Positions 6,913-13,274 are shown, counted from the stretch's first letter. The stretch: 13,392 nt of DNA from Verrucomicrobiota bacterium (GCA_023450935.1 JAEXGH010000007.1:1-13392), one strand, 5' to 3'. Numbers and translations: made by a program. Notes: generated by a model not told the origin, from the letters alone.

Positions 6913-7515
6913 ATGGAATACAGGGTTGCGGAAAGTTTTTTATCGTTTCAGGGGGAGGGGCTTTTTGCGGGACGCAGGGCGTTTTTCGTCCGTCTGTTCG
7001 GTTGCAATGTAAAGTGCCCGTGGTGCGACAGCAAATACGCGTGGAGCGGAACCGCGCGCGAGTCGGCATCGGCGGAAGAACTTGCCGAACGGGCGGCGGC
7101 CTCGGGAGCGGAAATTGCGGTAATCACAGGCGGGGAGCCGTGCCTGCACGATTTGCGGGAGCTTGTAGCCGCCCTGCGCGCAAATAAAATAGCCGCTCAT
7201 TTGGAAACCTCGGGAACGCTCGAAATTCCGGATATCGATTGGATTGCCCTAAGCCCCAAGCTGTTTTGCCCGCCTATAAGTGAAAATATAGCGCGCGCCG
7301 ACGAGTTGAAAATGATTGTGTCAACGCCCGATGAACTTGGGGGATACGCGGCGGTTGCGGAATCGGCGGAACGCGCGCAGGCGTTGTGGCTCGAACCCGA
7401 GTGGTCGAAATCGCGCGACAAACGTCTGCTTTGCGCCATTTCCGAATTCGTGCTGGAGCGCGGCGGAAAATACCGCTGCGGTTGGCAGATGCACAAAAAT
7501 TATTTTGCGCGGTAG
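6913..7515 (+). CDS. queE: 7-carboxy-7-deazaguanine synthase (radical SAM)
   Basis: QueE converts 6-carboxy-5,6,7,8-tetrahydropterin to 7-carboxy-7-deazaguanine, the radical SAM step toward preQ0 and queuosine. The 200-residue product has the family opening VAESFLSFQGEG. The iron-sulfur cluster motif C-x3-C-x2-C is C31, C35 and C38 in GCNVKCPWCDSKYAW. TGGEP at 72-76 binds SAM, and the protein ends with the typical QMHKNYFAR. It is at the short end of the family. The ATG at 6913 follows the exporter stop by one base, whereas the TTG at 6895 would overlap it. It is the last gene of the operon. No queC, queD or queF is in the window, so the rest of the pathway must be encoded elsewhere if queuosine is made. 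Confidence 0.93.
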   Translation: MEYRVAESFLSFQGEGLFAGRRAFFVRLFGCNVKCPWCDSKYAWSGTARESASAEELAERAAASGAEIAVITGGEPCLHDLRELVAALRANKIAAHLETSGTLEIPDIDWIALSPKLFCPPISENIARADELKMIVSTPDELGGYAAVAESAERAQALWLEPEWSKSRDKRLLCAISEFVLERGGKYRCGWQMHKNYFAR

Positions 7516-7626
7516 GCTGCGCGGTCGGCGCGTTTTCGTGCGCGGCTTGCGCGCGCATGGGCGGCTTCGTGCAGCGCGGCAGATGTGTCCGGTGTTTTGC
7601 CGAGGCGGTTTGGGCGGAGTTTTGCG

Positions 7627-7654
7627 GGGCGCAAAAAACGCCCTAAAATTTTTT
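7627..7654 (+). terminator. probable intrinsic terminator after queE
   Basis: A five-base G/C stem, GGGCG at 7627-7631 and CGCCC at 7639-7643, encloses a CAAAAAA loop and can be extended by a G-T pair. It is followed by TAAAATTTTTT ending at 7654. It sits 112 bases after the queE stop and before the convergent gene on the - strand. The stem is short and the T run starts five bases after it, so termination may be only partial. Confidence 0.45.
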
Positions 7655-7692
7655 CGGACGCGCGGCGCAACAGCGTTGCGGGGGAAAACACA

Positions 7693-8424
7693 TCAGTCAA
7701 GCCTCAGCAGGCGTTGGACTATTCGGTAGCCGAATCCCTCTAAAACTATGTCGGCTTCTGTCGCAAGCCACGCCGCAGCAAGAGCGAAAGAAACGTAAAT
7801 ATGCCACTGCTCGTATTTGCCGAACGCGCTTTCGCATACGATGGGGTTGATTGCCGCAGCCACCAAAAGCAGGTTGCCCAAAACTACCAAAGCAGCCTTG
7901 AATGCGGAGTTTTTTCGCGCCGCCAAAATTTTGTAGCTTAAAAGCGACATCGCAAGCGTGCCAAAATACAGCACCGACGTCCACACCGCAAACAGGTTTT
8001 TGCCCGAAAGTGCGCCGTTTTCGCCCGCGCCGTTTTGCGCTAAATCGACGCATATTACCACAAGCAAAACTTGGTGCGGAATGATGTAAAACAGCATTCC
8101 CGAAACGAACAAAATCTTCTTTGCGGCGGTGTCGATTTTAAACGTCGCGCGGACAGCAAACGCGCAAGCGAAAACGCACACAAGCGTTATGCACTCCAAA
8201 ATCGCCATCGAAAAGAACGATTCGTTCGGGTGGAGTGAGGCGTCGAACGAAGTAAGAATCGAGGCGTCTGCGATGCTCCTATACATATACAGAAGCATTG
8301 TCCTCAGTTTGTCGGAAAGAAGCGGCAACGCCGCCGCCGCAATTATGCCGAGCGGTGCAAGCGCGTTCCAAAGGCGCGAATTGTCGGAATACCGATGTGT
8401 GTTTTTTTCTGCCATATTCTCCAT
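7693..8424 (-). CDS. hypothetical multi-pass membrane protein
   Basis: I do not recognise a family for this 243-residue protein. It has six predicted membrane segments, at about 19-36, 70-92, 104-127, 144-168, 174-196 and 207-226, separated by short loops. The N-terminus is polar, and the longest loop between helices 1 and 2 (about 37-69) is polar with several aromatic and charged residues. The segment FYIIPHQVLL (112-121) places a His and a Pro within helix 3, which might matter functionally. No signal peptide, P-loop or metal motif is visible. The start could be the ATG at 8424 or the one at 8415, three codons later; GGAG sits just upstream of the second. It is the only - strand gene, convergent with queE and divergent from the 6S RNA candidate, so it is probably transcribed alone. 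Coding status is supported by length, consistent hydrophobic periodicity and a clean intergenic fit. Confidence 0.75.
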   Translation of the reverse strand: MENMAEKNTHRYSDNSRLWNALAPLGIIAAAALPLLSDKLRTMLLYMYRSIADASILTSFDASLHPNESFFSMAILECITLVCVFACAFAVRATFKIDTAAKKILFVSGMLFYIIPHQVLLVVICVDLAQNGAGENGALSGKNLFAVWTSVLYFGTLAMSLLSYKILAARKNSAFKAALVVLGNLLLVAAAINPIVCESAFGKYEQWHIYVSFALAAAWLATEADIVLEGFGYRIVQRLLRLD

Positions 8425-8440
8425 TGAGACGATTTTTCCC

Positions 8441-8457
8441 TTTTTTGCAAAAAAAAA
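8441..8457. repeat. T-tract/A-tract palindrome in the divergent promoter region
   Basis: TTTTTTGCAAAAAA at 8441-8454 is a perfect 14-base palindrome and runs on in a nine-base A tract (8449-8457). It lies between the divergent membrane-protein gene and the 6S RNA candidate. The A tract ends one base before the -35 box at 8459, so on the + strand it looks like an UP element. A related T6-GTTGC-A5 arrangement occurs at 10089-10104. Confidence 0.45.
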
Positions 8458-8458
8458 C

Positions 8459-8487
8459 TTGCTTTAATCGACAGTATTGGCGATAAC
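8459..8487 (+). promoter_or_regulatory. predicted promoter of the 6S RNA
   Basis: TTGCTT at 8459-8464 and GATAAC at 8482-8487 are exactly 17 bases apart, with an A tract immediately upstream. Initiation about seven bases downstream would fall at 8491-8494, which is where the closing stem of the RNA candidate begins. The hexamers match the sigma70 consensus only moderately (three and four of six); the spacing and the agreement with the RNA boundary are the main support. Confidence 0.5.
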
Positions 8488-8490
8488 ACA

Positions 8491-8680
8491 ATTAACCTCT
8501 GCGGTGTTTGAGACTGTCAAATCCATTTCCCGCCTTAATAGCATTATATCGGGAGCTTGACTGCTCGGTGTGGCTGTCATGCCGTCTTTGAACGGAAGGC
8601 AAAAGCGTCGGGAGAAGCACCCACCTTTTTTACGGAGGTCGAGAAATCAACTCGACAAGACGGCACACGTGGGGGTTCTC
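8491..8680 (+). ncRNA. ssrS: 6S RNA (ssrS) candidate
   Basis: 6S RNA binds the housekeeping RNA polymerase holoenzyme by imitating an open promoter and dampens transcription in stationary phase. This roughly 190-base gene-free stretch has the family length and layout. The ends pair in a long closing stem: 8494-8503 with 8668-8677 (ten pairs including G-T), then after a bulged G, 8505-8507 with 8665-8667. The 5' end CTCTGCGGTGTTTG resembles the E. coli start CTCTGAGATGTTCG, and TGCTCGGT at 8562-8569 is identical to an E. coli 6S segment as I recall it. A CCCG/CGGG hairpin (8529-8532 with 8550-8553) would lie on the 5' side of the central bubble, and GTCGAG/CTCGAC (8638-8643 with 8651-8656) on the 3' side, where E. 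coli also has a hairpin. A T10 run follows at 8681. It was judged by eye, without a covariance model. Confidence 0.75.
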
Positions 8681-8732
8681 TTTTTTTTTTGCGCGGATAG
8701 ACAAAGGGTCTTGTCTGCGCGTTTTTTATTTT
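8681..8732 (+). terminator. tandem terminator signals after the 6S RNA
   Basis: The closing stem of the 6S candidate is followed by TTCTC and a ten-base T run (8681-8690). A second hairpin comes at once: AGACAA at 8699-8704 pairs with TTGTCT at 8711-8716 around a six-base loop, and GCGC at 8691-8694 pairs with GCGC at 8717-8720 across a four-base bulge. It is followed by GTTTTTTATTTT to 8732. This second element is a good intrinsic terminator. It ends only 26 bases before the MFS start, so it might also act as a leaky attenuator for that gene. Confidence 0.7.
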
Positions 8733-8758
8733 GCAACGCCGAATTTCGGGGGGAGGAA

Positions 8759-10030
8759 ATGGTTTCCGACAAGTTCAAAAAATTGACGTGGTTGTCGCCG
8801 CTGTATTTCATAGAGGGGCTGCCGAACGCCGTGGTCGGGACGCTCTCGGTGGGTTATTACAAGTCGATGGGCATGGACAATTCGACCATAGCGTTGCTTA
8901 CAAGTTCGCTTTATTTGCCGTGGGTTTTGAAGGGCTTTTGGGCGCCGCTTGTAGACTCGCTTTCGCGCAAACGCGTGTGGATTTTGCTGTGCGCATCGGT
9001 GTTTTTGCTTTGCTTTTTGGGGCTTGCGGCGGCGCAGTTTGTAAAATGCTGGGTGTTTCTTACAGCGTCGATTTTCTGGCTTTTGGGCTTTGCCTCCGCC
9101 ACGTTCGATATATCGGCCGACGGATTTTATATGCTCGCTCTCCCGCCCAAAGACCAGTCGTTTTTTGTGGGGCTAAGGAACGCATTCTACCGTATAGCCG
9201 TGTTGTTCGGGCAGGGGGCGTTGATGATTATTGCGGGGAAGGGCGAAGAGCTTTTCGGCGGAGTTGCGCACGGTTGGGCGGTGTCGTTCGGGGTGTGCGC
9301 TCTCGTGGCGGGCGTGGCGGTTCCGGTTCTGTTTTTTGCGTTGCCGAAACCCGAATCCGACAGATCGGCGGGCGCGTCAAACGCGCTTTCGGTTCTGCGT
9401 AATATGGGAGCTGTTTTTGCGGAATTTTTTTCGAAAAAACATATCGGAACGGTATTGGCTTTCGTGCTTTTGTATAGGTTCGCCGAGGCGCAACTGATGC
9501 GCGTTGTGCAGCCGTTTTTTCTCGACGGCGTTGTGGCGGGCGGTCTGGGAATGTCAACTGTTCGGCTCGGATTCATTTACGGAACGGTTGCGCCAATCGC
9601 GCTTTTGGGCGGCGGAATAATAGGAGGTTTTTTGATTTCGAAATTCGGCTTGGCAAAAATGATGCTGCCGATGGCGTGCGCCATAAATCTGCCGAACATC
9701 ATATACGTTTACATGGCATACGAGCAGCCGCAAAACGATTTGCTTAATTTGGCGTTGATTTCGTTCGAACAGTTCGGCTACGGTTTGGGATTTTCGAGCT
9801 ATATGGTGTTTTTGATGTGGGCTTCGCGCGGCGCAAACAAGACGGCGGACTACGCAATTTGCACTTCGCTTATGGCGTTGGGAATAATAATTCCGGGGTA
9901 TTTCAGCGCGTTTTTGCAACTTTACACAAGCTACACGACATTTTTCGAGTGGATTATGGTTTCGACTGCCGTTTCGTTCGCCGTGACGTATTTTGCGGTG
10001 CGGCTCGTGAAAAAATCGGACTCGTATTGA
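8759..10030 (+). CDS. MFS transporter, AmpG-like
   Basis: This 423-residue protein belongs to the major facilitator superfamily. It is closest in appearance to AmpG, the importer of GlcNAc-anhydroMurNAc muropeptides for cell-wall recycling, although many relatives are uncharacterised. About twelve hydrophobic helices span the length. Recognisable blocks are WLSPLYFIEGLPNAVV at 11-26, LYLPWVLKGFWAPLVDS at 51-67, FDISADGFYMLALPP at 116-130, LYRFAEAQL at 238-246, STVRLGFIYGTVAPIALLGG at 266-285, EQFGYGLGF at 337-345 and KTADYAICTSLMALG at 361-375. The ATG at 8759 puts the first block where the family has it. An in-frame extension to 8570 would translate the 6S RNA and its terminator and is rejected. 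GGAGG at 8752-8756 lies only two bases before the ATG, which is unusually close. There is little room for a separate promoter. Muropeptide transport is inferred. Confidence 0.88.
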   Translation: MVSDKFKKLTWLSPLYFIEGLPNAVVGTLSVGYYKSMGMDNSTIALLTSSLYLPWVLKGFWAPLVDSLSRKRVWILLCASVFLLCFLGLAAAQFVKCWVFLTASIFWLLGFASATFDISADGFYMLALPPKDQSFFVGLRNAFYRIAVLFGQGALMIIAGKGEELFGGVAHGWAVSFGVCALVAGVAVPVLFFALPKPESDRSAGASNALSVLRNMGAVFAEFFSKKHIGTVLAFVLLYRFAEAQLMRVVQPFFLDGVVAGGLGMSTVRLGFIYGTVAPIALLGGGIIGGFLISKFGLAKMMLPMACAINLPNIIYVYMAYEQPQNDLLNLALISFEQFGYGLGFSSYMVFLMWASRGANKTADYAICTSLMALGIIIPGYFSAFLQLYTSYTTFFEWIMVSTAVSFAVTYFAVRLVKKSDSY

Positions 10031-10088
10031 GGCGCAGCCCGCCGAAGGGCGTGTTTGGAAATCGATGCGGAGGGTAATTTTGTTCGAA

Positions 10089-10119
10089 TTTTTTGTTGCA
10101 AAAACTTCCGTCTGATATT
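10089..10119 (+). promoter_or_regulatory. possible promoter region upstream of the RodZ-like gene
   Basis: The 101-base gap 10031-10131 contains a T6-GTTGC-A5 stretch at 10089-10104, with TTGTTG (10093-10098) and GATATT (10114-10119) spaced 15 bases. The spacing is short and the hexamers imperfect. Initiation about seven bases later would leave roughly six bases of leader before the ATG at 10132. The rest of the gap holds only a four-base GCCC/GGGC hairpin without a T tract. Confidence 0.25.
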
Positions 10120-10131
10120 GAATGTGCAATA

Positions 10132-10884
10132 ATGAAGAATTTAGGCGCAAAATTAAAGGCGGCGAGAGAGTCTATGCAGTTGACGCTCAGAGACGTTGCC
10201 GACGTTACGAGACTTAGAATTTCCGTTCTTGAGAATATGGAAAACGGGGTTTTCGACAGCAAATTAAAAGACATCTACAAGCGCGGTTTCCTCCGCCTTT
10301 ACGCCGCCTTTTTGAAGCTTGACGTAGATGCAGTCATGCGCGAATACAATACCGCAACGGCAATAAGGCAGTCGGAAGAAAGCCGTTTCGGAGCGGCTCC
10401 CGCATTCGTGGAAGACGCCCCGAAAGACGGAACGCGCTTTGACGAACCCGAAGAGCAGCAGTCTTCGCCCGATATGATGGCCAAATATATCAAGCTCGGC
10501 GGGGCGTTTGTGCTGGCAATTTTGGCGATAGTGGTGGTTGTTATGGTCGTTTCCGCTCTTACAAAGCGCGCTACATCAACGCCCGCGGAACAGCCCTCGG
10601 TTGAGCAGCCCGCCGTAGTGGCCAGCGTAGACGCGCCGAAAGTCCTTTCTATTGAAGCTGCCGAAGAGGCGTATGTTACCGTTTTTAAAAACAATGCGTC
10701 GGGCGCGGAAGTGGTTGTCTGGACGGGGACTATTCCCGCGGGAGCGAAAAAGGACTTTCAGCTTGACGAAACGCTGATAGTGCGTGCAACCGATGCTTCG
10801 AAAATCAAAATGGTTCGCGACGGCGCAGTGGTTTACGATAAAAAACTTTCGGGTATCCGTAGGTTTATCATAAAACCCCGCTAA
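10132..10884 (+). CDS. RodZ-like protein: N-terminal HTH, one membrane helix, C-terminal beta-rich domain
   Basis: The 250-residue product has the RodZ layout. A cytosolic helix-turn-helix of the HTH_25 type spans residues 1-65, with LGAKLKAARESMQLTLRDVA, TRLRISVLENMENG and the YKRGFLRLYAAFLKLD ending typical of RodZ, where it binds MreB rather than DNA. An acidic linker follows (about 80-118). A single transmembrane helix lies at 121-144, then a Pro/Val-rich linker (about 145-168) and a C-terminal domain of about 80 residues (171-250) like DUF4115, predicted outside the membrane. The likely role is cell-shape control with the MreB elongasome; a membrane-anchored regulator is the alternative. 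The ATG at 10132 was chosen because the HTH begins there, and the in-frame TTG at 10093 adds unrelated sequence. No Shine-Dalgarno sequence precedes it. No mreB is in the window. Confidence 0.83.
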   Translation: MKNLGAKLKAARESMQLTLRDVADVTRLRISVLENMENGVFDSKLKDIYKRGFLRLYAAFLKLDVDAVMREYNTATAIRQSEESRFGAAPAFVEDAPKDGTRFDEPEEQQSSPDMMAKYIKLGGAFVLAILAIVVVVMVVSALTKRATSTPAEQPSVEQPAVVASVDAPKVLSIEAAEEAYVTVFKNNASGAEVVVWTGTIPAGAKKDFQLDETLIVRATDASKIKMVRDGAVVYDKKLSGIRRFIIKPR

Positions 10885-10911
10885 AAGTAGAACTTAAATT
10901 GTAGAGCAAAG

Positions 10912-10935
10912 GCGGAATTGGCAAAGCCAATCCGC
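10912..10935 (+). other. strong intergenic hairpin between the RodZ-like and Dabb genes
   Basis: GCGGA-A-TTGGC (10912-10922) pairs with GCCAATCCGC (10926-10935) around an AAA loop, giving ten pairs with one bulged A. It sits 27 bases after the RodZ-like stop and 22 before the Dabb ATG. No T tract follows on either strand, so it is not a standard intrinsic terminator. An mRNA stability or processing element, or a Rho-assisted end, is possible. Confidence 0.5.
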
Positions 10936-10957
10936 GCCGCTTCGGGAGTGATAAAAA

Positions 10958-11251
10958 ATGTTGGTTCATACAGTTATATTTAGAACGAGAAATAAAGATA
11001 AGCTGGCACATCTGCGCGAAGGCTTGGAGACGTTGAAACAAATCGAGGGAGTGGAGTTTATCCATGTAGGAGAGCCTGTCCCCAGCGGGCGTCCCGTTGT
11101 GGACGACTTTTTCGACTTCGCAATGGTTGTGGCTTTTAAGAACGACGAAGCCGGTTTGAAGCGTTATGCCGAACATCCAATCCACGTCAACTTTGTGGAA
11201 AACTATATAAAGCCCGATGGCGTGAAAATTCAGGTGTTCGATATCAAGTAA
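10958..11251 (+). CDS. Dabb (stress-responsive A/B barrel) domain protein
   Basis: This is a 97-residue single-domain protein. The opening MLVHTVIFRTRNKDKLAHLREGL, with a His followed by a hydrophobic beta strand, then the central strand FFDFAMVVAFKNDEAGLKRYAEHP and the closing HVNFVENYIKP, match the Dabb fold (PF07876 type), a ferredoxin-like dimeric alpha/beta barrel. Known members are stress-responsive plant proteins, barrel enzymes and many bacterial proteins of unknown activity. No catalytic residue can be assigned beyond the conserved His4 and the HP-x-H motif at 73-76. It is one of the few genes here with a normal ribosome binding site, GGGAG at 10944-10948, nine bases before the ATG. 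The strong hairpin at 10912-10935 precedes it. The CCA-adding enzyme starts three bases after its stop, so the two are co-transcribed. Confidence 0.82.
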   Translation: MLVHTVIFRTRNKDKLAHLREGLETLKQIEGVEFIHVGEPVPSGRPVVDDFFDFAMVVAFKNDEAGLKRYAEHPIHVNFVENYIKPDGVKIQVFDIK

Positions 11252-11254
11252 GCA

Positions 11255-12634
11255 ATGCCGCGCCCAAATGTCGAAGACGGAATAAAATATATAGCCTCCG
11301 AAGCCGCGCGTTTCGGAGGTCGCGCGTATTATGTGGGCGGATGCGTGCGCGATTCGCTTCTGGGGTGCGCGTCTAAAGACGTAGACATAGAAATTTACGG
11401 ACTCGCGCCCGATAAAATCGAGGGTATACTCGGCAGAAGATTTAGGGTAGAAGTTGTGGGTAAGAGCTTCGGCGTATGGATTTTGAAGGGTTGCGATATA
11501 GACGTTAGTATGCCGCGCCGCGAGAGGAAGTCGGGCGCGGGGCACAGACAGTTCGAAATAGAGGGCGACCCGTTTATGACGCCAAAAGAGGCGTGCGCGC
11601 GCCGAGATTTTACAATCAACGCAATTATGCGCGATATCCTCACGGGCGAAATTATCGACCCATACGACGGTAGCGGCGATATTTCTCGCGGAGTTTTGCG
11701 CCATACGTCGGAACGCTTTGCAGAAGATCCCCTGCGCGTGCTGCGGGCGATGCAGTTTGCGGCGCGGTTCGACTTCGGCGTCGCGCCCGAGACAGTCGCG
11801 CTATGCTCTGCAATTCCGTTCGAAAACCTTCCGTGCGAGCGCGTTTTCGAAGAATGGAAAAAAATGCTGCTCAAGGGTGTGAAAATTTCGCGCGGGCTGG
11901 ATTTCCTGCGCGATTGCGGCTGGGTAAAATATTTTCCGGAGCTTGCCGCGTGCGTCGGCTGCGCGCAAGATCCCGAGTGGCACCCCGAGGGCGACGTGTT
12001 TGTGCATACGGGGTTTTGTCTGGATACTTTCGCGAAAGAGCGTATCGGCGACGAGCGCGAAGATTTGGTTGTGGGGCTTGCCGTGTTATGCCACGATTTC
12101 GGCAAACCTCTTTGCACGGTAAAATGCCCCGACGGTAGAATACGCTCGCGCGGGCACGACATTTTGGGCGCGAAGCCTGCGGAGCGTTTTCTAAACCGCC
12201 TCACGCGCGAAAAATCGCTCATCGCCGATGTCGTTCCGCTTGTGGAGCGTCATATGGCAATTCTCGACCTTTGGCGCAACCGGTGCGGCGATTCGGCAAT
12301 CAGGCGGTTGGCGGGAAAGGTGGGGCGCATTGACCGCCTTGTGCGTATCGACAGTGCCGACAGGGGCGGGCGTCCGCCGCTTAAACCCGAGATTTCTCCT
12401 CAGGGCGCATGGATTTTGGAGCGCGCCCGCGCCCTGCAGGTGCAGGATTCCGCCCCCAAACCCATTCTTATGGGGCGGCATCTCATAGAAATGGGATTGA
12501 AGCCGGGCAGGGAATTTTCCGATATTCTCGCGGAAGCGTATGAGGCGCAGCTTGACGGCTGCTTCGATTCGCTGGAGGGTGCGCGCGAATATGCCCAAAA
12601 CATTCTTGCAAAAAAAATGTCTAAACAAAAATAA
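11255..12634 (+). CDS. cca: CCA tRNA nucleotidyltransferase with HD domain (poly(A) polymerase family)
   Basis: The enzyme is predicted to add or repair the 3' CCA end of tRNAs. In its 459 residues the class II nucleotidyltransferase head has YVGGCVRD at 26-33, the metal-binding DVDIEIYG with Asp42 and Asp44, and RRDFTINAI at 116-124. EDPLRVLRAMQFAARF at 157-172 is the neck and RNA-binding signature. A C-terminal HD phosphohydrolase-like domain is visible as HPEGDVFVHTG at 243-253, CHDFGKP at 279-285 and GHDILGA at 300-306. This arrangement resembles E. coli-type Cca more than the short Bacillus enzymes. Whether it adds CCA, only A, or works as poly(A) polymerase cannot be settled from motifs. 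The ATG at 11255 lies three bases after the Dabb stop and has no convincing Shine-Dalgarno sequence. An alternative start is unlikely because the catalytic motif is already near the N-terminus. Confidence 0.92.
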   Translation: MPRPNVEDGIKYIASEAARFGGRAYYVGGCVRDSLLGCASKDVDIEIYGLAPDKIEGILGRRFRVEVVGKSFGVWILKGCDIDVSMPRRERKSGAGHRQFEIEGDPFMTPKEACARRDFTINAIMRDILTGEIIDPYDGSGDISRGVLRHTSERFAEDPLRVLRAMQFAARFDFGVAPETVALCSAIPFENLPCERVFEEWKKMLLKGVKISRGLDFLRDCGWVKYFPELAACVGCAQDPEWHPEGDVFVHTGFCLDTFAKERIGDEREDLVVGLAVLCHDFGKPLCTVKCPDGRIRSRGHDILGAKPAERFLNRLTREKSLIADVVPLVERHMAILDLWRNRCGDSAIRRLAGKVGRIDRLVRIDSADRGGRPPLKPEISPQGAWILERARALQVQDSAPKPILMGRHLIEMGLKPGREFSDILAEAYEAQLDGCFDSLEGAREYAQNILAKKMSKQK

Positions 12635-12653
12635 GGATAGTTTTACAAAATTT

Positions 12654-13274
12654 ATGAACGAAGAAAATATTGACAGTCAAACAAATATCGACCCGAATTT
12701 TTGCGGGCAAGTAGCCGACGCCGAAAGGCTCGCGGACGATATGGCTTCGCAGGAGCAATCGGTTGACGGCGCATTGGGCGCGCAGGAAGAGTCGATTTCG
12801 TCCGATTCGCAGGATTCCGCCCTGAAGGAGGCTTTGGCGGCTGCGGAAAAAAACAAGGATTTGTATTTGAGAGCGGTTGCCGATCTCGACACATACAGGC
12901 GCAAGGTTCAGCGCGAAAAATCGGAGCTTGCAAAATTCGCCCTGCAGCCGCTTGTCGAAGAGTTGCTGCCTTCGCTCGACCACTTGGAAATGGCAATTCA
13001 GGCGGCGAAAAACGTCGATGGAGGCAAAGACATTGTAATGGGCGTGGAGATGGTTTACGCGCAGGTGAAGAAAGTGTTTGCGTCGTTCGGCGTAGAGGAG
13101 GTTTCGGTTGTGGGCAAGCCGTTTGACCCGAATGTGGAGGATTGCGTCAGCCACGAACCCAGCGACTCCGTTCCCGAAAATTCAATCATAAAAGTCGTCC
13201 GCATGGGCTACAAGATGAACGGGCGTTTGTTGCGTCCGGCAAGCGTTGTTGTTTCAAGCGGAAAGGCGGAATAA
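12654..13274 (+). CDS. grpE: nucleotide exchange factor GrpE
   Basis: GrpE is the co-chaperone that releases ADP from DnaK. The 206-residue product has an acidic, disordered N-terminus (about 1-54). The long coiled-coil helix runs from about 55 to 95 and includes YLRAVADLDTYRRKVQREK. The LLPSLDHLEMAI segment at 104-115 follows. The C-terminal beta wing contains GKPFDPNVEDCVSHEP at 154-169 and GYKMNGRLLRPASVVVS at 185-201. The usual HEAV motif reads EDCV here, a mild deviation. The ATG at 12654 starts the acidic tail. An in-frame extension to 12540 would lie inside cca and is rejected. AAGGA at 12633-12637 is 16 bases from the ATG, farther than usual. The gap to cca is 19 bases and dnaJ follows six bases after the stop. 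No hrcA gene or CIRCE-type inverted repeat was seen nearby. Confidence 0.95.
   Translation: MNEENIDSQTNIDPNFCGQVADAERLADDMASQEQSVDGALGAQEESISSDSQDSALKEALAAAEKNKDLYLRAVADLDTYRRKVQREKSELAKFALQPLVEELLPSLDHLEMAIQAAKNVDGGKDIVMGVEMVYAQVKKVFASFGVEEVSVVGKPFDPNVEDCVSHEPSDSVPENSIIKVVRMGYKMNGRLLRPASVVVSSGKAE

Noticed and set aside
7557..7646. 29-codon + strand frame after queE
   Set aside because: It is very short with no ribosome binding site, and its end runs into the terminator stem.
7666..7680. CGCAAC/GTTGCG hairpin with a three-base loop, as terminator of the - strand gene
   Set aside because: No T tract follows directly on the - strand, so an intrinsic terminator is not supported.
7500..7700. 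Short - strand frame (66 codons, TTG start) overlapping the ends of the membrane-protein gene and queE
   Set aside because: It is Ala/Arg-rich with a non-ATG start, overlaps two genes, and contains the terminator-like hairpin.
8491..8680. tmRNA, SRP RNA or a metabolite riboswitch as the identity of the 8425-8758 RNA
   Set aside because: There is no tRNA-like end or tag reading frame, no conserved SRP GGAAGGAAGCA-type loop, and both ends pair with each other in a 6S-like closed stem.
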